DNA of 55,424 nt from Cyanobacterium stanieri LEGE 03274 (GCF_015207825.1 NZ_JADEWC010000024.1:1-55424), one strand, 5' to 3'; positions 44,568-54,188 are shown, counted from the stretch's first letter. Program-made: numbers and translations. The notes: a model not told the origin generated them from the sequence alone.

Positions 44568-45404
44568 ATGAGAAAAAAGCATATTAGCCCAGATAGCGCC
44601 CTCGGTTTAGTTTCAACCCTCAGTTTCCCCGCCATCGTCGGTACAGCAGATATGATGTTGAAGTCTGCGGAGGTTATTTTAGTTGGTTATGAAAAAATCG
44701 GTAGTGGTCATTGTACTGCTATTGTAAGGGGTAATATTGCTGATGTTCGTCTTGCGGTGGAAGAAGGTGCAAAGATGGCAGAACAGATAGGACAATTACA
44801 TACTAAGCTAGTAATAGCCCGTCCTATGCCCAATTTAGAGGCAGTATTTCCCATCGGTAGTCGTTTGATAGAGTTAGCCCAACAACAAAAGGGTTACAGT
44901 CGTTTAAGTAATCGCTCTATCGGTTTAATTGAAACTAGGGGTTTCCCTGCCATGGTAGGGGCAGCTGATATGATGTTAAAATCGGCGGATGTACAATTGG
45001 CTTCCTATGAAACCATCGGTAGTGGTTTATGTACTGCTATTATACGGGGTACTGTGGCCAATGTGGCGGTAGCCATTGAGGCGGGAATGGCAGAAGCCGA
45101 AAGAATTGGGGAGTTAAATTCAGTGATGATTATTCCTCGTTTGTTAGAAGATTTAGAGCATACTTTACCTGTTGCTAATTATTGGTTAGAAGAGCAAGAT
45201 AAACAACAGCCTTTACCTAATTTTGCGGCTAAAAAACGTACCCCATCCCGTCGTAAGTTGGTGGCTTTACCTGAGTTGGAAAAAGTGCCTGTTAATTTTA
45301 ATAATTCTTCTAAGGTGGAATTAAAGGCAGAGTTGGAAAACCGTAAACAGGAGAAAAAGCCTTTACCCATGGAAATTATTGAACCTCAAACCGAAGACGA
45401 TTAA
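44568..45404 (+). CDS. ccmO: Carboxysome shell protein CcmO (double BMC domain)
   Basis: CcmO is a tandem-BMC shell protein of the beta-carboxysome, where Rubisco is enclosed. The 278 residues hold two BMC domains (about 10-95 and 115-205) with the matching sequences GFPAMVGAADMMLKSA and FPAIVGTADMMLKSAE, and the conserved GSGHCTAIVRG and GSGLCTAIIRG. A basic/acidic tail (about 220-278) extends beyond the second domain. It lies away from any ccmKLMN cluster, which is common for ccmO. Confidence 0.95.
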   Translation: MRKKHISPDSALGLVSTLSFPAIVGTADMMLKSAEVILVGYEKIGSGHCTAIVRGNIADVRLAVEEGAKMAEQIGQLHTKLVIARPMPNLEAVFPIGSRLIELAQQQKGYSRLSNRSIGLIETRGFPAMVGAADMMLKSADVQLASYETIGSGLCTAIIRGTVANVAVAIEAGMAEAERIGELNSVMIIPRLLEDLEHTLPVANYWLEEQDKQQPLPNFAAKKRTPSRRKLVALPELEKVPVNFNNSSKVELKAELENRKQEKKPLPMEIIEPQTEDD

Positions 45405-45406
45405 TC

Positions 45407-45445
45407 AATAATTGATAATTGAAAATGGATAATTGATAATAACAA
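45407..45445. repeat. Heptamer STRR, unit GATAATT
   Basis: Several GATAATT/AATTGAT units lie immediately after the ccmO stop. Confidence 0.55.
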
Positions 45446-45550
45446 TTTAATTATACTGTTGAGGACAGGAGATAAACAGCAAGGAGAAATCATTACACCA
45501 TTGCCCACCTCAACCAAAATAATTGTTCATGATAACCTAATTATTACACT

Positions 45551-46423
45551 ATGTGGAAACAAATTGCGATCGCCATTAGTAACCATACTCAAACAGACTT
45601 TAAATTAAAAAATACCCGTAGTGTGGGGGGAGGTTGTATCAACCAAGCCTATCAACTGATAGGGGAAAATGAAAGTTATTTTGTTAAATTAAATTCCCCC
45701 CATCAATACGAAATGTTTCGGGTAGAGGCGATCGCCCTTAAGCAAATGTATGATACCAATACCATTAAAATACCCAAACCCATCTGCACAGGTTACACCG
45801 ATAACCATAGCTACATCATCTTAGAATGGCTCAAATTTGGTAGAGGGAATAATCAATCATGGCAAACCATGGGCAAACACCTAGCCCAACTCCATCAACA
45901 AGGTAAAGCCGATAAATTTGGTTGGGATGATAACAACACCATCGGTGCAACCCCTCAAATTAATGATTGGCAAGAAAACTGGGCCGACTTTTTCGCCGAA
46001 AAAAGAATCGGTTATCAATTGAAGTTAGCCCGTCGCCAAGGGGCAACCTTCGGTAATCCAAACCATATCATAGAAACTATTAGGGAAAAACTATCTCCCC
46101 ATCAACCCCAACCATCCCTCGTCCACGGAGACTTATGGGGCGGTAACGCCAGTTTTTTAGAAGGAGGAATCCCCATCATTTTCGACCCAGCCGCCTATTA
46201 TGGAGATAGGGAAGTAGATATTGCCATGACAGAACTTTTTGGCGGTTTTCCCTCGGCTTTTTATCAAGGATATAACCAACAATGGCTTTTAGACTCTGGT
46301 TATCCACAAAGAAAAACCATCTACAACCTTTATCATATCCTCAACCATTACAATCTTTTTGGGGGCGGTTATGCCAGTCAAGCCCAAAGAATGATTACCA
46401 AAATCCTATCAGTTAATAGTTAA
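45551..46423 (+). CDS. Fructosamine kinase family protein
   Basis: The 290-residue kinase-fold protein has the phosphotransferase loop HGDLWGGN and the magnesium site FDPAAYYGDRE, as in fructosamine-3-kinases that remove sugar adducts from proteins by phosphorylation. The N-terminal ATP lobe begins GGGCINQAYQL. Bacterial members usually act on ribulosamines; the substrate here is unconfirmed. Its end overlaps the hemD end by 11 bp on the opposite strand. Confidence 0.92.
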   Translation: MWKQIAIAISNHTQTDFKLKNTRSVGGGCINQAYQLIGENESYFVKLNSPHQYEMFRVEAIALKQMYDTNTIKIPKPICTGYTDNHSYIILEWLKFGRGNNQSWQTMGKHLAQLHQQGKADKFGWDDNNTIGATPQINDWQENWADFFAEKRIGYQLKLARRQGATFGNPNHIIETIREKLSPHQPQPSLVHGDLWGGNASFLEGGIPIIFDPAAYYGDREVDIAMTELFGGFPSAFYQGYNQQWLLDSGYPQRKTIYNLYHILNHYNLFGGGYASQAQRMITKILSVNS

Positions 46424-47219
46424 CACCCTTCTCTACAATAGCTCTTACCAAACCATCTAGGGTATATTCCTGGGCTTCAATATCCACCCTGCCAAATATT
46501 TTTTGGCAAGTCATAGAGGTTTGAGGACCAATAGAGGCGATCGCACTGTGATTAAATAAAGAAAGAGTATCATGGGGAAACCGTGCCTCTACCATCGTAT
46601 AAAAATTACGTACCGTTTTAGAACTAGCAAAAGTAATCATATCGATAATTTTTTCCTCTAAGGCATGAAAAATAGTTTCATCCATCTGTTTCGGGCAACC
46701 CGACTGATAAGCAGAAACCTCGGTTATGTGTGCCCCCCTCTGGCTTAATTCTTGCACCAGAATTTCTCTGCCCCCAGTTTCTACCCGAGGAAAGAGAATT
46801 TGTTTTCCCCCTAGCGACTCAGGAAAATTTTCCGCCATGGAGTCGGCAATAAAATCAGGGGGAATAAAGTCTGCTTGTAGATTATACTCTTTTAAAACTT
46901 GGGCGGTTTTTTTGCCCACCACCGCAATTTTTATTCCATTTAAATCTGTTTCGTTTTTTCCAGCCTTTTCCAATCTCTGCCAAAAATACTTTACCCCATT
47001 GGCACTGGTTAAAATTATCCATTCAAAATTATTTATATGGGCGATCGCCCCATCTAACCCATCCCAACTAGAAGGAGGAGTAATTTCCAATGCAGGTAAC
47101 TCAAACACCGTCGCCCCTCTCTCCTCCAGCATTTTCCGAAACTGACTAGAAGAAGAAATGGCACGGGTAACAAGAATAGTTTGCCCTGCTAAGGGATAAT
47201 TATCAGTGTATGTAGGCAT
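46413..47219 (-). CDS. hemD: Uroporphyrinogen-III synthase
   Basis: HemD closes the tetrapyrrole ring with D-ring inversion, leading to haem, chlorophyll, bilins and cobalamin. I start at ATG 47219 (268 aa), as MPTYTDNYPLAGQTILVTR is the family beginning. The frame also opens at 47273. It has the two Rossmann-like halves, with LTSANGVKYFW and ITFASSKTVRNF. It converges on the fructosamine-kinase-like gene with 11 bp overlap. Confidence 0.93.
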   Translation of the reverse strand: MPTYTDNYPLAGQTILVTRAISSSSQFRKMLEERGATVFELPALEITPPSSWDGLDGAIAHINNFEWIILTSANGVKYFWQRLEKAGKNETDLNGIKIAVVGKKTAQVLKEYNLQADFIPPDFIADSMAENFPESLGGKQILFPRVETGGREILVQELSQRGAHITEVSAYQSGCPKQMDETIFHALEEKIIDMITFASSKTVRNFYTMVEARFPHDTLSLFNHSAIASIGPQTSMTCQKIFGRVDIEAQEYTLDGLVRAIVEKGVNY

Positions 47220-47277
47220 TCTGAGAACAGTTGTTATAAAAACCTTTAATAGATTTTCAACCGTCCTCGGCAAACTG

Positions 47278-47547
47278 TCAACTATTTATGTCCGTTGTTG
47301 ACTTATCATTAAGTTTTTTAAACCTTTGAGCAATCAACAATAAAACATAAACCAGTAACACATATATGAGGGCGAGAAAAGGAATGAGCATAGAAAAACC
47401 TCCGAAAATAAGGGTAACAAAAAACCAGAAATCGAACACTTTTAACCAACGAGGATCAAAATGTTCAGGAATAAAATACAATGAACCATAGAGTATATCT
47501 AAGCAAACAGTTTCAAATTTGCACCGCAAAGCATTGCAATCCATCAC
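47278..47547 (-). CDS. Small membrane protein, hypothetical
   Basis: The 89-residue protein has about two membrane segments (FWFFVTLIFGGFSM and LALIYVLLVYVLLLIA) and a basic C-terminus. The gene lies 58 bp upstream of hemD on the same strand and is likely co-transcribed. No family recognised. Confidence 0.65.
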   Translation of the reverse strand: MMDCNALRCKFETVCLDILYGSLYFIPEHFDPRWLKVFDFWFFVTLIFGGFSMLIPFLALIYVLLVYVLLLIAQRFKKLNDKSTTDINS

Positions 47548-48157
47548 TGTAGTTGCACCAATATATATTATGGGTAAAATTACGTCCGCTTTTGTCGTAA
47601 ATTCAGCTTGAATATTTGACAGGCATAATCACCTTTATCACTACCTTTCCAGTAACCACAATAACCGTCACTATCCCCAACAACTCCTCAAATAATTACT
47701 TATCTGCGGGGCAATTGAAAATCTCTGGGTAGCAAAAAATAGATGGAAGATGAAGAAATAACCACACTCAACCCCAAACAAGGTTAAACCATGTCTCCTC
47801 ACACTCACATATTACTGATAAAACCCTGTTTACTAAACGTCGAGGCTTTCAACTTTAATCAAGCTACGCCTAAAGCCATAAATATTCACGACACATTTTA
47901 GCGCGAGAGTTTTTTTTAAACTTTGAGAAAGTTATTTATTCCCTAGTAATAGCATAGCACAGATTTTCAAAAATTAGAAAAAAAAAATTTTTTTTTTCTT
48001 AAGCCATAACCCTTATCAAATATGGAATTGAATCCTTTTCTTTTCCTGCAAACTGTGAGAAGATAAAGAGTTACCGTGTCAGTAAGCAAACCATAGCTTA
48101 AAATAGTAATAAGATATGTGAACTTTCGTAAACTATTTTTGCTAATACAACTCATCA
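47548..48157. other. 610-bp gene-free region upstream of sds
   Basis: No convincing gene lies here. It contains a hairpin candidate near 47588-47610 (TTACG with CGTAA). A 14-codon ORF follows GATGGAAGATG near 47750. A near match to the Yfr1 core motif is discussed under rejected items, and the A10T10 palindrome is listed separately. An undescribed small RNA remains possible. Confidence 0.45.
47978..47997. other. A10T10 perfect palindrome
   Basis: Ten A residues are followed directly by ten T residues, bordered by G and C, in the spacer 160 bp before sds. Such tracts are stiff and can act as promoter upstream elements or as weak bidirectional transcription barriers. Confidence 0.8.
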
Positions 48158-49129
48158 ATGACAACTGTAACCTCTCTATTTCAGCCCGTTGACCAAGATT
48201 TGCACCTCCTAATCGACAACTTAACCAAATTAGTAGGCGCCCAACACCCCATTCTAGGAGCGGCAGCAGAGCATTTATTCAGTGCAGGGGGCAAGAGAAT
48301 TCGCCCAGCGATTGTATTACTCGTCTCCCGTGCCACCATGAATGGAGAAGACATCACCTCTCGCCATCGGCGCCTAGCGGAAATCACAGAAATGATTCAT
48401 ACCGCTAGTTTAGTTCATGATGATGTGGTTGATGATGCAGAATTAAGAAGACAAGTTCCCACTGTCAACAGTTTATTTGGTAATCGCATTGCGGTTTTGG
48501 CAGGGGATTTCTTATTTGCCCAATCATCTTGGTATTTAGCAAACTTGGATAATTTGCAAGTAGTTAAATTACTCTCTGAAGTAATTAGGGATTTTGCAGA
48601 AGGAGAAATCCAGCAGGGTTTAAGTTGTTTTGATACCGATGTATCCTTAGAAAAATATTTACAAAAGAGTTATTTTAAAACTGCTTCCTTGATTGCCAAT
48701 AGTGCTAAGGCGGCAGCCATCCTAAGTGATTCTAATGGGGAAACAGCCCAAAAAATTTATAACTATGGCAAAAATTTAGGACTAGCTTTCCAAATTGTCG
48801 ATGATATATTAGATTTTACCTCCCCCACCGAAGTTTTAGGCAAACCCGCAGGTTCAGATTTAGCTAGTGGAAATTTAACCGCCCCTGTTATATTTGCTAT
48901 GGAGGAAAATCCTTCTTTAAAAATGTTCATTGAAAGGGAATTCAGTGAGGATGGAGATTTAGAAAAGGCTTTACAATTGGTATATGATAGTCAGGGTATT
49001 GATAAATCTAGGGCGATGGCAGAATATCATAGTAAACTAGCCCTTGAGGATTTAGATTGTTTATCTCCTTCTCCTTCTACTCAGGCGTTAATTGAATTAA
49101 CTGATTATCTTTTAAGTAGAATTAAATAA
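48158..49129 (+). CDS. sds: Solanesyl/polyprenyl diphosphate synthase
   Basis: This trans-prenyltransferase builds the long plastoquinone side chain from allylic diphosphate and IPP. The two aspartate-rich motifs are DDVVDD (88-93) and DDILD (215-219). Small residues occur where larger ones in the chain-length site would stop growth early, consistent with long products. The 323-residue length matches the cyanobacterial C45 enzymes. The preceding spacer contains the A10T10 tract. Confidence 0.9.
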   Translation: MTTVTSLFQPVDQDLHLLIDNLTKLVGAQHPILGAAAEHLFSAGGKRIRPAIVLLVSRATMNGEDITSRHRRLAEITEMIHTASLVHDDVVDDAELRRQVPTVNSLFGNRIAVLAGDFLFAQSSWYLANLDNLQVVKLLSEVIRDFAEGEIQQGLSCFDTDVSLEKYLQKSYFKTASLIANSAKAAAILSDSNGETAQKIYNYGKNLGLAFQIVDDILDFTSPTEVLGKPAGSDLASGNLTAPVIFAMEENPSLKMFIEREFSEDGDLEKALQLVYDSQGIDKSRAMAEYHSKLALEDLDCLSPSPSTQALIELTDYLLSRIK

Positions 49130-49368
49130 TATCAATTGTTGATTATGTGCAATGGTTAATTTTATTTTTTCCTCATCTTTTATATTAATAATATAGATTG
49201 CATCCAAATAAAAACTTTTATAATCTAGGAATTTTAAAAATTCTCGGTGATGGACAAAAAAATAATGGGGAATTGTTTGATAATTTACATTAATTATTAC
49301 AACATTTAGATATTTTTAACCCCAAAATCATTCATGATGTATATAGTGATGTTAGAGAGATTTTGAGA

Positions 49369-49833
49369 ATGGATAAGTCACAAAATGTTAATAATGAAAA
49401 GAGTCTTATCTTAATTGTGGATGATTTAAAGGCTAATTTAAAATTATTGACTTATATTTTAGAAGCAAAGGGTTATCAAACAAGTTTTGCCATTAGTGGT
49501 AAAGATGCCCTAGAGAGATTAACGGTTTTAACTCCTGATTTGATTTTGTTGGATTTAATGATGCCTGATTTAAATGGTTTGGAGGTTTGCCAACGGGTTA
49601 AGTCAAATCCTGATTATCGGGATATTCCTATTATATTTTTAACGGCTAGTCAGGAAGAGCATCATTTGATTGAGGCTTTTGAGTTGGGGGCGAATGATTA
49701 TGTTACTAAGCCTTTTCGTAAGCCTGAGTTGTTACGTCGGGTGCATACTCAAATTACCATTAGAAAACAGCATCAAGAAATTTTGGCTCTTAAACAGCAG
49801 GTTGAGGATATGAAGTTGATGGTTTGTGCTTAA
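49369..49833 (+). CDS. Response regulator (receiver-only)
   Basis: The 155-residue protein has a single receiver domain with D18/D19, phosphoacceptor D62 (LLDLMMPD), and the Thr-Lys pair (LTAS, TKPF). The C-terminus (IRKQHQEILALKQQVEDMK) is a short coiled coil. It has no DNA-binding domain, so it may dock to a kinase or diguanylate output in trans. The TTG at 49363 is a less likely start. The reading frame continues upstream without a start to a TAA at 49291. Confidence 0.9.
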   Translation: MDKSQNVNNEKSLILIVDDLKANLKLLTYILEAKGYQTSFAISGKDALERLTVLTPDLILLDLMMPDLNGLEVCQRVKSNPDYRDIPIIFLTASQEEHHLIEAFELGANDYVTKPFRKPELLRRVHTQITIRKQHQEILALKQQVEDMKLMVCA

Positions 49834-49865
49834 TTGCCGTTGGAATTTAGGATAAGGTAATTTAG

Positions 49866-49996
49866 CGTTGGTGAATTAAGGTATGATTTTTAGTTTAGTT
49901 TGGCAATAGGGAATGGGCAATAGTAATAATAGTATAGTTTTAATACTATACACTTACTGTAATTCAATAATGTTTCATGCTCAAAATCAGCAATGC
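49866..49996 (+). repeat. Dispersed ~130-bp repeat, copy 2
   Basis: It nearly matches copy 1 at 27189-27319. Ends are TGATTTTTAG (49884-49893) and CTCAAAATCA (49980-49989), an inverted pair. The central stem is GTATAGT (49932-49938) with ACTATAC (49945-49951). No ORF. Confidence 0.85.
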
Positions 49997-50103
49997 CGGT
50001 AATTTTAATTTGATAGTTAAGGTGAGCTTAGGACTTTTTTTTGTTTAATCTTGTGGGAATTCTTGTTTATAATGAGATGAATTTGATTGAATAGTAGGTG
50101 TCT

Positions 50104-50931
50104 ATGGGTTATTTTGATGCTTTGCTTGAGCGTTTTGAGGAAGATAAGGAATTAGAAAAGGCTTTTGGCAAACATATCCATTGGGGTTATTGGGAAAATC
50201 CTTCTTCGGCGGATGGTAGTTTAAAGGATTTTGCGATCGCATCTAACAATTTATCAAGGTTAGTAATTGATGTTGCGCAGGTGGATAATGGCTTTAGAAT
50301 ATTGGATGCGGGATGCGGTTTTGGAGGCACTATCAGCTTATTAAATGAGGGTTTTGATAATTTGTTGCTTCGGGGTGTAAATATTGATGGGGTGCAAGTA
50401 AAAAGGGCTTCTGAGGTAATTATCCCTCGGGGTGGTAATGATATTCAGTTTATAGAAGGGGATGCCTCGAATTTACCTAATTTTAATGATTTATTTGACG
50501 TTGCGATCGCCCTTGAATGTATATTTGCTTTTCCTAGTCGGGAAAAATTCTTTGAAGGAGTAAAGCAAAACCTCAAACAAGAAGGTAAATTAATTGTGGT
50601 AGATTTTATTATTAACCCTACAATTATTAAAATTTGGAGTTGGTTTGAAAAAAATATTTTAAGTCGTTTAATTACTGATACCTATGGTTCAAAAGCCACT
50701 AATGAAGTTGCATTTATTGATCTAAAAACTTACCAAGAAATTGCTCAAAAAACAGGTTTTAGGCTAGAAAAAGTAATTGATATTAACAAAAATGTACAAC
50801 CAACCTATCCTGCTATTAACAGTATTATAATTAATAATTTTAATGATTTTTTAACAGCAAAAGGACTAGAATATTTTAGCTTATTAAATTTAATTCAGTA
50901 TCAAATATTAATTTTTCAACCTATTAAATAA
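50104..50931 (+). CDS. SAM-dependent methyltransferase, small-molecule type
   Basis: The 275-residue class I methyltransferase has a SAM site ILDAGCGFGG and acidic GDASNLPNF. The N-terminus FGKHIHWGYWENP resembles sterol and natural-product methyltransferases. The substrate is not known. I use ATG 50104 with AGGTG just upstream; a GTG lies two codons earlier. A lone gene downstream of the repeat copy 2. Confidence 0.85.
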   Translation: MGYFDALLERFEEDKELEKAFGKHIHWGYWENPSSADGSLKDFAIASNNLSRLVIDVAQVDNGFRILDAGCGFGGTISLLNEGFDNLLLRGVNIDGVQVKRASEVIIPRGGNDIQFIEGDASNLPNFNDLFDVAIALECIFAFPSREKFFEGVKQNLKQEGKLIVVDFIINPTIIKIWSWFEKNILSRLITDTYGSKATNEVAFIDLKTYQEIAQKTGFRLEKVIDINKNVQPTYPAINSIIINNFNDFLTAKGLEYFSLLNLIQYQILIFQPIK

Positions 50932-51125
50932 AATTTGATGACCAAATTTGTGGTGTTATATTAAGTTAAAATAATTCGTTATCAACAGATTGTATCTTCC
51001 GAGTTGCCCCACCCTTTAATGAATTACGGTTTCACCACCCCCACCCATGAATTAACCTAGAAACCGATCCAGATTCTGAGAAATAAAGATATAATTTGTA
51101 ACAAAAGCGTTAAGAAATATTGCAA

Positions 51126-51446
51126 ATGAGTAATCCAGTAACAGAAGCATTCTTCTTTGGTAAAGCCTTAGCGGAAGTCTTGACAGAAAAAGTAGAAGAC
51201 ACCCTCACCAACACCCTCAGTGAATTTGGTAAATTTGACGCCGAAACCAGAGAAAGACTAAGACAATTTGCCGAAGAAGTAAGACTAAGGGCAGAAATTG
51301 CCAAACAAAAATCAGACCACGATCGCACCAACACCACCATAACCGTAGAAGTCGATACCAGTGTTGACTTACAAGAACTCTTAGACGAACTAAGGGCAGA
51401 AATTGCTAGATTAAAAGCAGAACTAAATAAATATCGACAAAAATAA
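51126..51446 (+). CDS. Conserved cyanobacterial protein (DUF6825-like)
   Basis: The 106-residue protein has a short N-terminal hydrophobic patch ([15 protein letters not shown]) and a long helix with [17 protein letters not shown] and a C-terminal coiled coil ([20 protein letters not shown]). It resembles the thylakoid-associated DUF6825 family; that assignment is from memory. It is 73 bp upstream of a UbiB-family kinase gene on the same strand. Confidence 0.75.
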   Translation: MSNPVTEAFFFGKALAEVLTEKVEDTLTNTLSEFGKFDAETRERLRQFAEEVRLRAEIAKQKSDHDRTNTTITVEVDTSVDLQELLDELRAEIARLKAELNKYRQK

Positions 51447-51518
51447 ACAAATTTAAATAATCCTAAAATTTGTACCACCAGCAAAACCATCAGACCAATT
51501 TATCATCATAAAATAAAA

Positions 51519-53276
51519 GTGTCATCAGCCTATCCCAACACCAGTAAATATTTGGAGTCCTCCCCAGAGATTCCGACCACAACCCCCCGTAACAAACCAG
51601 AAGCGGGGAAAAAAGTCTATCGTTGGAATAGCGAAAATTATTCCCCCCTGCGTCGTCGCATCGATATTTGGACATTTGTTCTTTTACTACTCTTTAAACT
51701 GTGGCGCAACGGCAAAAAATGGAGTTACTCGGGGGGCTACAGCGAAGAAAAATTAATCGCCCGTCGCCGTATTCAAGCAGGATGGATTAGAGAAAATCTT
51801 CTCGAACTAGGGCCAACATTTATCAAAGTAGGACAACTATTCTCTACCCGTGCCGACTTATTCCCCGAAGAATACGTCGAAGAATTATCCAAATTACAAG
51901 ACAGAGTACCCGCCTTTAGTTATGAGCAGGTATGCGCCATCATCGAAAAAGATTTTAATAAGCCATTAAATAAATTATTCCTCAGTTTTGACCCCACCCC
52001 CCTAGCCGCCGCCAGTTTAGGACAAGTCCACAAAGCCCAACTAATCACAGGGCAAGAAGTGGTGGTAAAAATTCAGCGCCCCGGATTACCAAAACTATTT
52101 GACATTGACTTAGGTATCCTCAAACAAATAGCCCGTTACTTTCAAAATCATCCCCGTTGGGGCAAAAATAGAGACTGGTTAGGGATTTATGATGAATGTT
52201 GTCGTATTTTGTGGCAAGAAACCGATTATCTCCTAGAAGGTACAAGCGCCGATACATTTCGCCGTAACTTTCGGGATGAAACTTGGGTAAAAGTACCAAG
52301 GGTATTTTGGCGTTATAGCTCCCCTCGGGTGCTTACCCTCGAATATATGCCAGGTATTAAAATTAGCCACTATGATGCCCTAGAAGCAGCAGGGTTAGAC
52401 CGTAAAGAATTAGCCAGATTAAGCGCCAAGGCTTATTTAATTCAACTGCTTAACGATGGTTTTTTCCACGCCGATCCGCACCCAGGTAATTTAGCAGTTG
52501 ACCCCGATGGCGCTTTAATTTTCTATGATTTTGGTATGATGGGGCAACTACCAGCAAACATCAAAGAGAAGTTATTGGAGATGCTTTTTGGGGTAACCGA
52601 AAAAAATGCTGAACGGGTAGTTGATTCCTTGGTGGAATTAGGAGCTTTAGCCCCCATGGATGATCCAGGGCCTATTAGGCGTTCGGTACAGTTTTTGTTA
52701 GATAACTTTATGGACAAACCCTTTGAGGAACAATCCATCGGTCAGATTAGTGAAGATCTTTACGAGATTGCCTATGATCAACCCTTCCGTTTTCCCGCTA
52801 CCTTTACCTTTGTGATGAGGGCTTTTTCTACCCTAGAAGGAGTCGGGAAGGGTTTAGACCCAGATTTTAATTTTATGCAAGTTGCCCAACCTTTCGCCCT
52901 TAATGTTATGAGTCAATTTAATGCAGATAATGGTAAATCGATCATTGATGAATTTAGCCGTCAAGCCCTGCAGGTAAGTAATACAGCCTTTGGTTTACCC
53001 GCTCGGTTAGATGATACTATCAATAAATTAGATCGGGGGGATATCCGTTTAAGGGTTCGTTCCCTAGAATCGGAGCGCCTTTTACGCCGTATTAGTAGCA
53101 CTCAGATGGCAACTAACTATACTTTAATTATTAGTACCTTGGTTTTATCCGCTACTATTTTAGTGGTCAATAGTTTATGGCAAGTGGCGATCGCCCTTGG
53201 TTTTGTCGCCATTTTACCAACAGTTTCTCTCTTAAAATTGTTAAAACAAATTAAAAAATTAGACCGTAAATTTTAA
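51519..53276 (+). CDS. UbiB/ABC1 (AarF) family atypical kinase
   Basis: The 585-residue protein has the KxGQ motif KVGQ (103-106), the Ala-rich loop AAASLGQVHKA (163-173), K184, and the catalytic HADPHPGN and YDFGMMG. Two membrane helices lie near the C-terminus (about 535-575). The family supports quinone biosynthesis and tocopherol/prenyllipid metabolism; ABC1K proteins act at thylakoids and plastoglobules in plants. GTG is the start. Cyanobacteria carry several paralogues, so the precise role is open. Confidence 0.92.
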   Translation: MSSAYPNTSKYLESSPEIPTTTPRNKPEAGKKVYRWNSENYSPLRRRIDIWTFVLLLLFKLWRNGKKWSYSGGYSEEKLIARRRIQAGWIRENLLELGPTFIKVGQLFSTRADLFPEEYVEELSKLQDRVPAFSYEQVCAIIEKDFNKPLNKLFLSFDPTPLAAASLGQVHKAQLITGQEVVVKIQRPGLPKLFDIDLGILKQIARYFQNHPRWGKNRDWLGIYDECCRILWQETDYLLEGTSADTFRRNFRDETWVKVPRVFWRYSSPRVLTLEYMPGIKISHYDALEAAGLDRKELARLSAKAYLIQLLNDGFFHADPHPGNLAVDPDGALIFYDFGMMGQLPANIKEKLLEMLFGVTEKNAERVVDSLVELGALAPMDDPGPIRRSVQFLLDNFMDKPFEEQSIGQISEDLYEIAYDQPFRFPATFTFVMRAFSTLEGVGKGLDPDFNFMQVAQPFALNVMSQFNADNGKSIIDEFSRQALQVSNTAFGLPARLDDTINKLDRGDIRLRVRSLESERLLRRISSTQMATNYTLIISTLVLSATILVVNSLWQVAIALGFVAILPTVSLLKLLKQIKKLDRKF

Positions 53277-53374
53277 AGTTATTAACAATAAAAATAACTG
53301 ATCAGCTTATGGTAGAATCAAATATACTTAGAAAATAAGCCTATTTTCAATAATTAGATAAATCAATAGACCAT

Positions 53375-53397
53375 GGGACGGTAGGCGATTCCGTCCT
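53375..53397 (+). promoter_or_regulatory. Hairpin in the phosphatase 5' UTR
   Basis: GGGACGG (53375-53381) pairs with CCGTCCT (53391-53397) around a 9-nt loop TAGGCGATT, 54 bp before the PP2C start. No T tract follows, so a regulatory rather than terminator role is more likely. No known RNA class is recognised. Confidence 0.5.
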
Positions 53398-53450
53398 CTA
53401 AATTTGTAAAGGCAATAAATGTTCAATTCCAATCAAGGTAAATTAGTCAT

Positions 53451-54188
53451 ATGAAATGTGCATTCGCTGGCTTGAGTGATCCAGGACTGGTAAGATCATA
53501 TAATCAAGACAATTATTATACTGATACTTCTGGAAGATTTTTTATCCTTGCTGATGGCATGGGAGGTCATGCTGGGGGAGAACAAGCCAGTAAAATCGCT
53601 GTGGAAGTAATCAAAGAATATTTAGAGGAAAATTGGGATGCCCCCATGGATTCCTACGATCTCTTGGAAAAAGCAATCTTACAAGCTAATGAGGCTATCC
53701 TTGAAGACCAAGAAACTCACCCCGAACGGGGAGATATGGGAACAACGGTGGTGGTGTTAATTTTCCGTGAACAACAAACCTGGCGAGCGCACATCGGTGA
53801 TTCTCGTCTTTATCAGCTCCATGATCAAATGTTAATCCAAGTCACCTCGGATCATACTTGGATTGGTCAAGCCATTCGGGCGGGGGAAATTACCCTAGAA
53901 GATGCTAAACATCATCCCTGGCGTCATGTGTTGTCTCAATGTTTGGGTAGAAGGGATTTATACGAAGGTATTGACATTCATAAGATTGATCAGATCGATA
54001 AGGGCGATCGCTTCTTACTCTGTAGCGATGGTTTAACCGAAGAAGTTTCCGACCCCATTATTTCTAAACTTTTAGGGGATGGAAATGATTTAGATAAAGT
54101 GGCCGATAGCCTTGTTACTGAAGCCAAGAATAATGGTGGCTCTGATAACGTTACCGTGGTTTTAGTCAAAATTGACGAAGATAATTAG
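53451..54188 (+). CDS. PP2C-family protein serine/threonine phosphatase
   Basis: The 245-residue protein has metal ligands D20 (RSYNQDN) and D35 (ADGMGGH), with HIGDSRLY, CSDGLTEEVSD and GGSDNVTVVL. It is the single-domain Stp1/PphA type. In Synechocystis PphA removes phosphate from the PII protein, so nitrogen signalling is a candidate; other cyanobacterial PP2Cs act on other proteins. Confidence 0.93.
   Translation: MKCAFAGLSDPGLVRSYNQDNYYTDTSGRFFILADGMGGHAGGEQASKIAVEVIKEYLEENWDAPMDSYDLLEKAILQANEAILEDQETHPERGDMGTTVVVLIFREQQTWRAHIGDSRLYQLHDQMLIQVTSDHTWIGQAIRAGEITLEDAKHHPWRHVLSQCLGRRDLYEGIDIHKIDQIDKGDRFLLCSDGLTEEVSDPIISKLLGDGNDLDKVADSLVTEAKNNGGSDNVTVVLVKIDEDN

Noticed and set aside
47794-47804. 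TCTCCTCACAC, one base from the Yfr1 small-RNA core ACTCCTCACAC
   Set aside because: No GC-rich stem with a T run follows, and the first base differs, so a Yfr1 call is not supported.
47967-48164. Minus-strand 65-codon frame over the sds promoter region
   Set aside because: It covers the A10T10 tract and the sds start, has no ribosome site or recognisable homology, and looks like chance.
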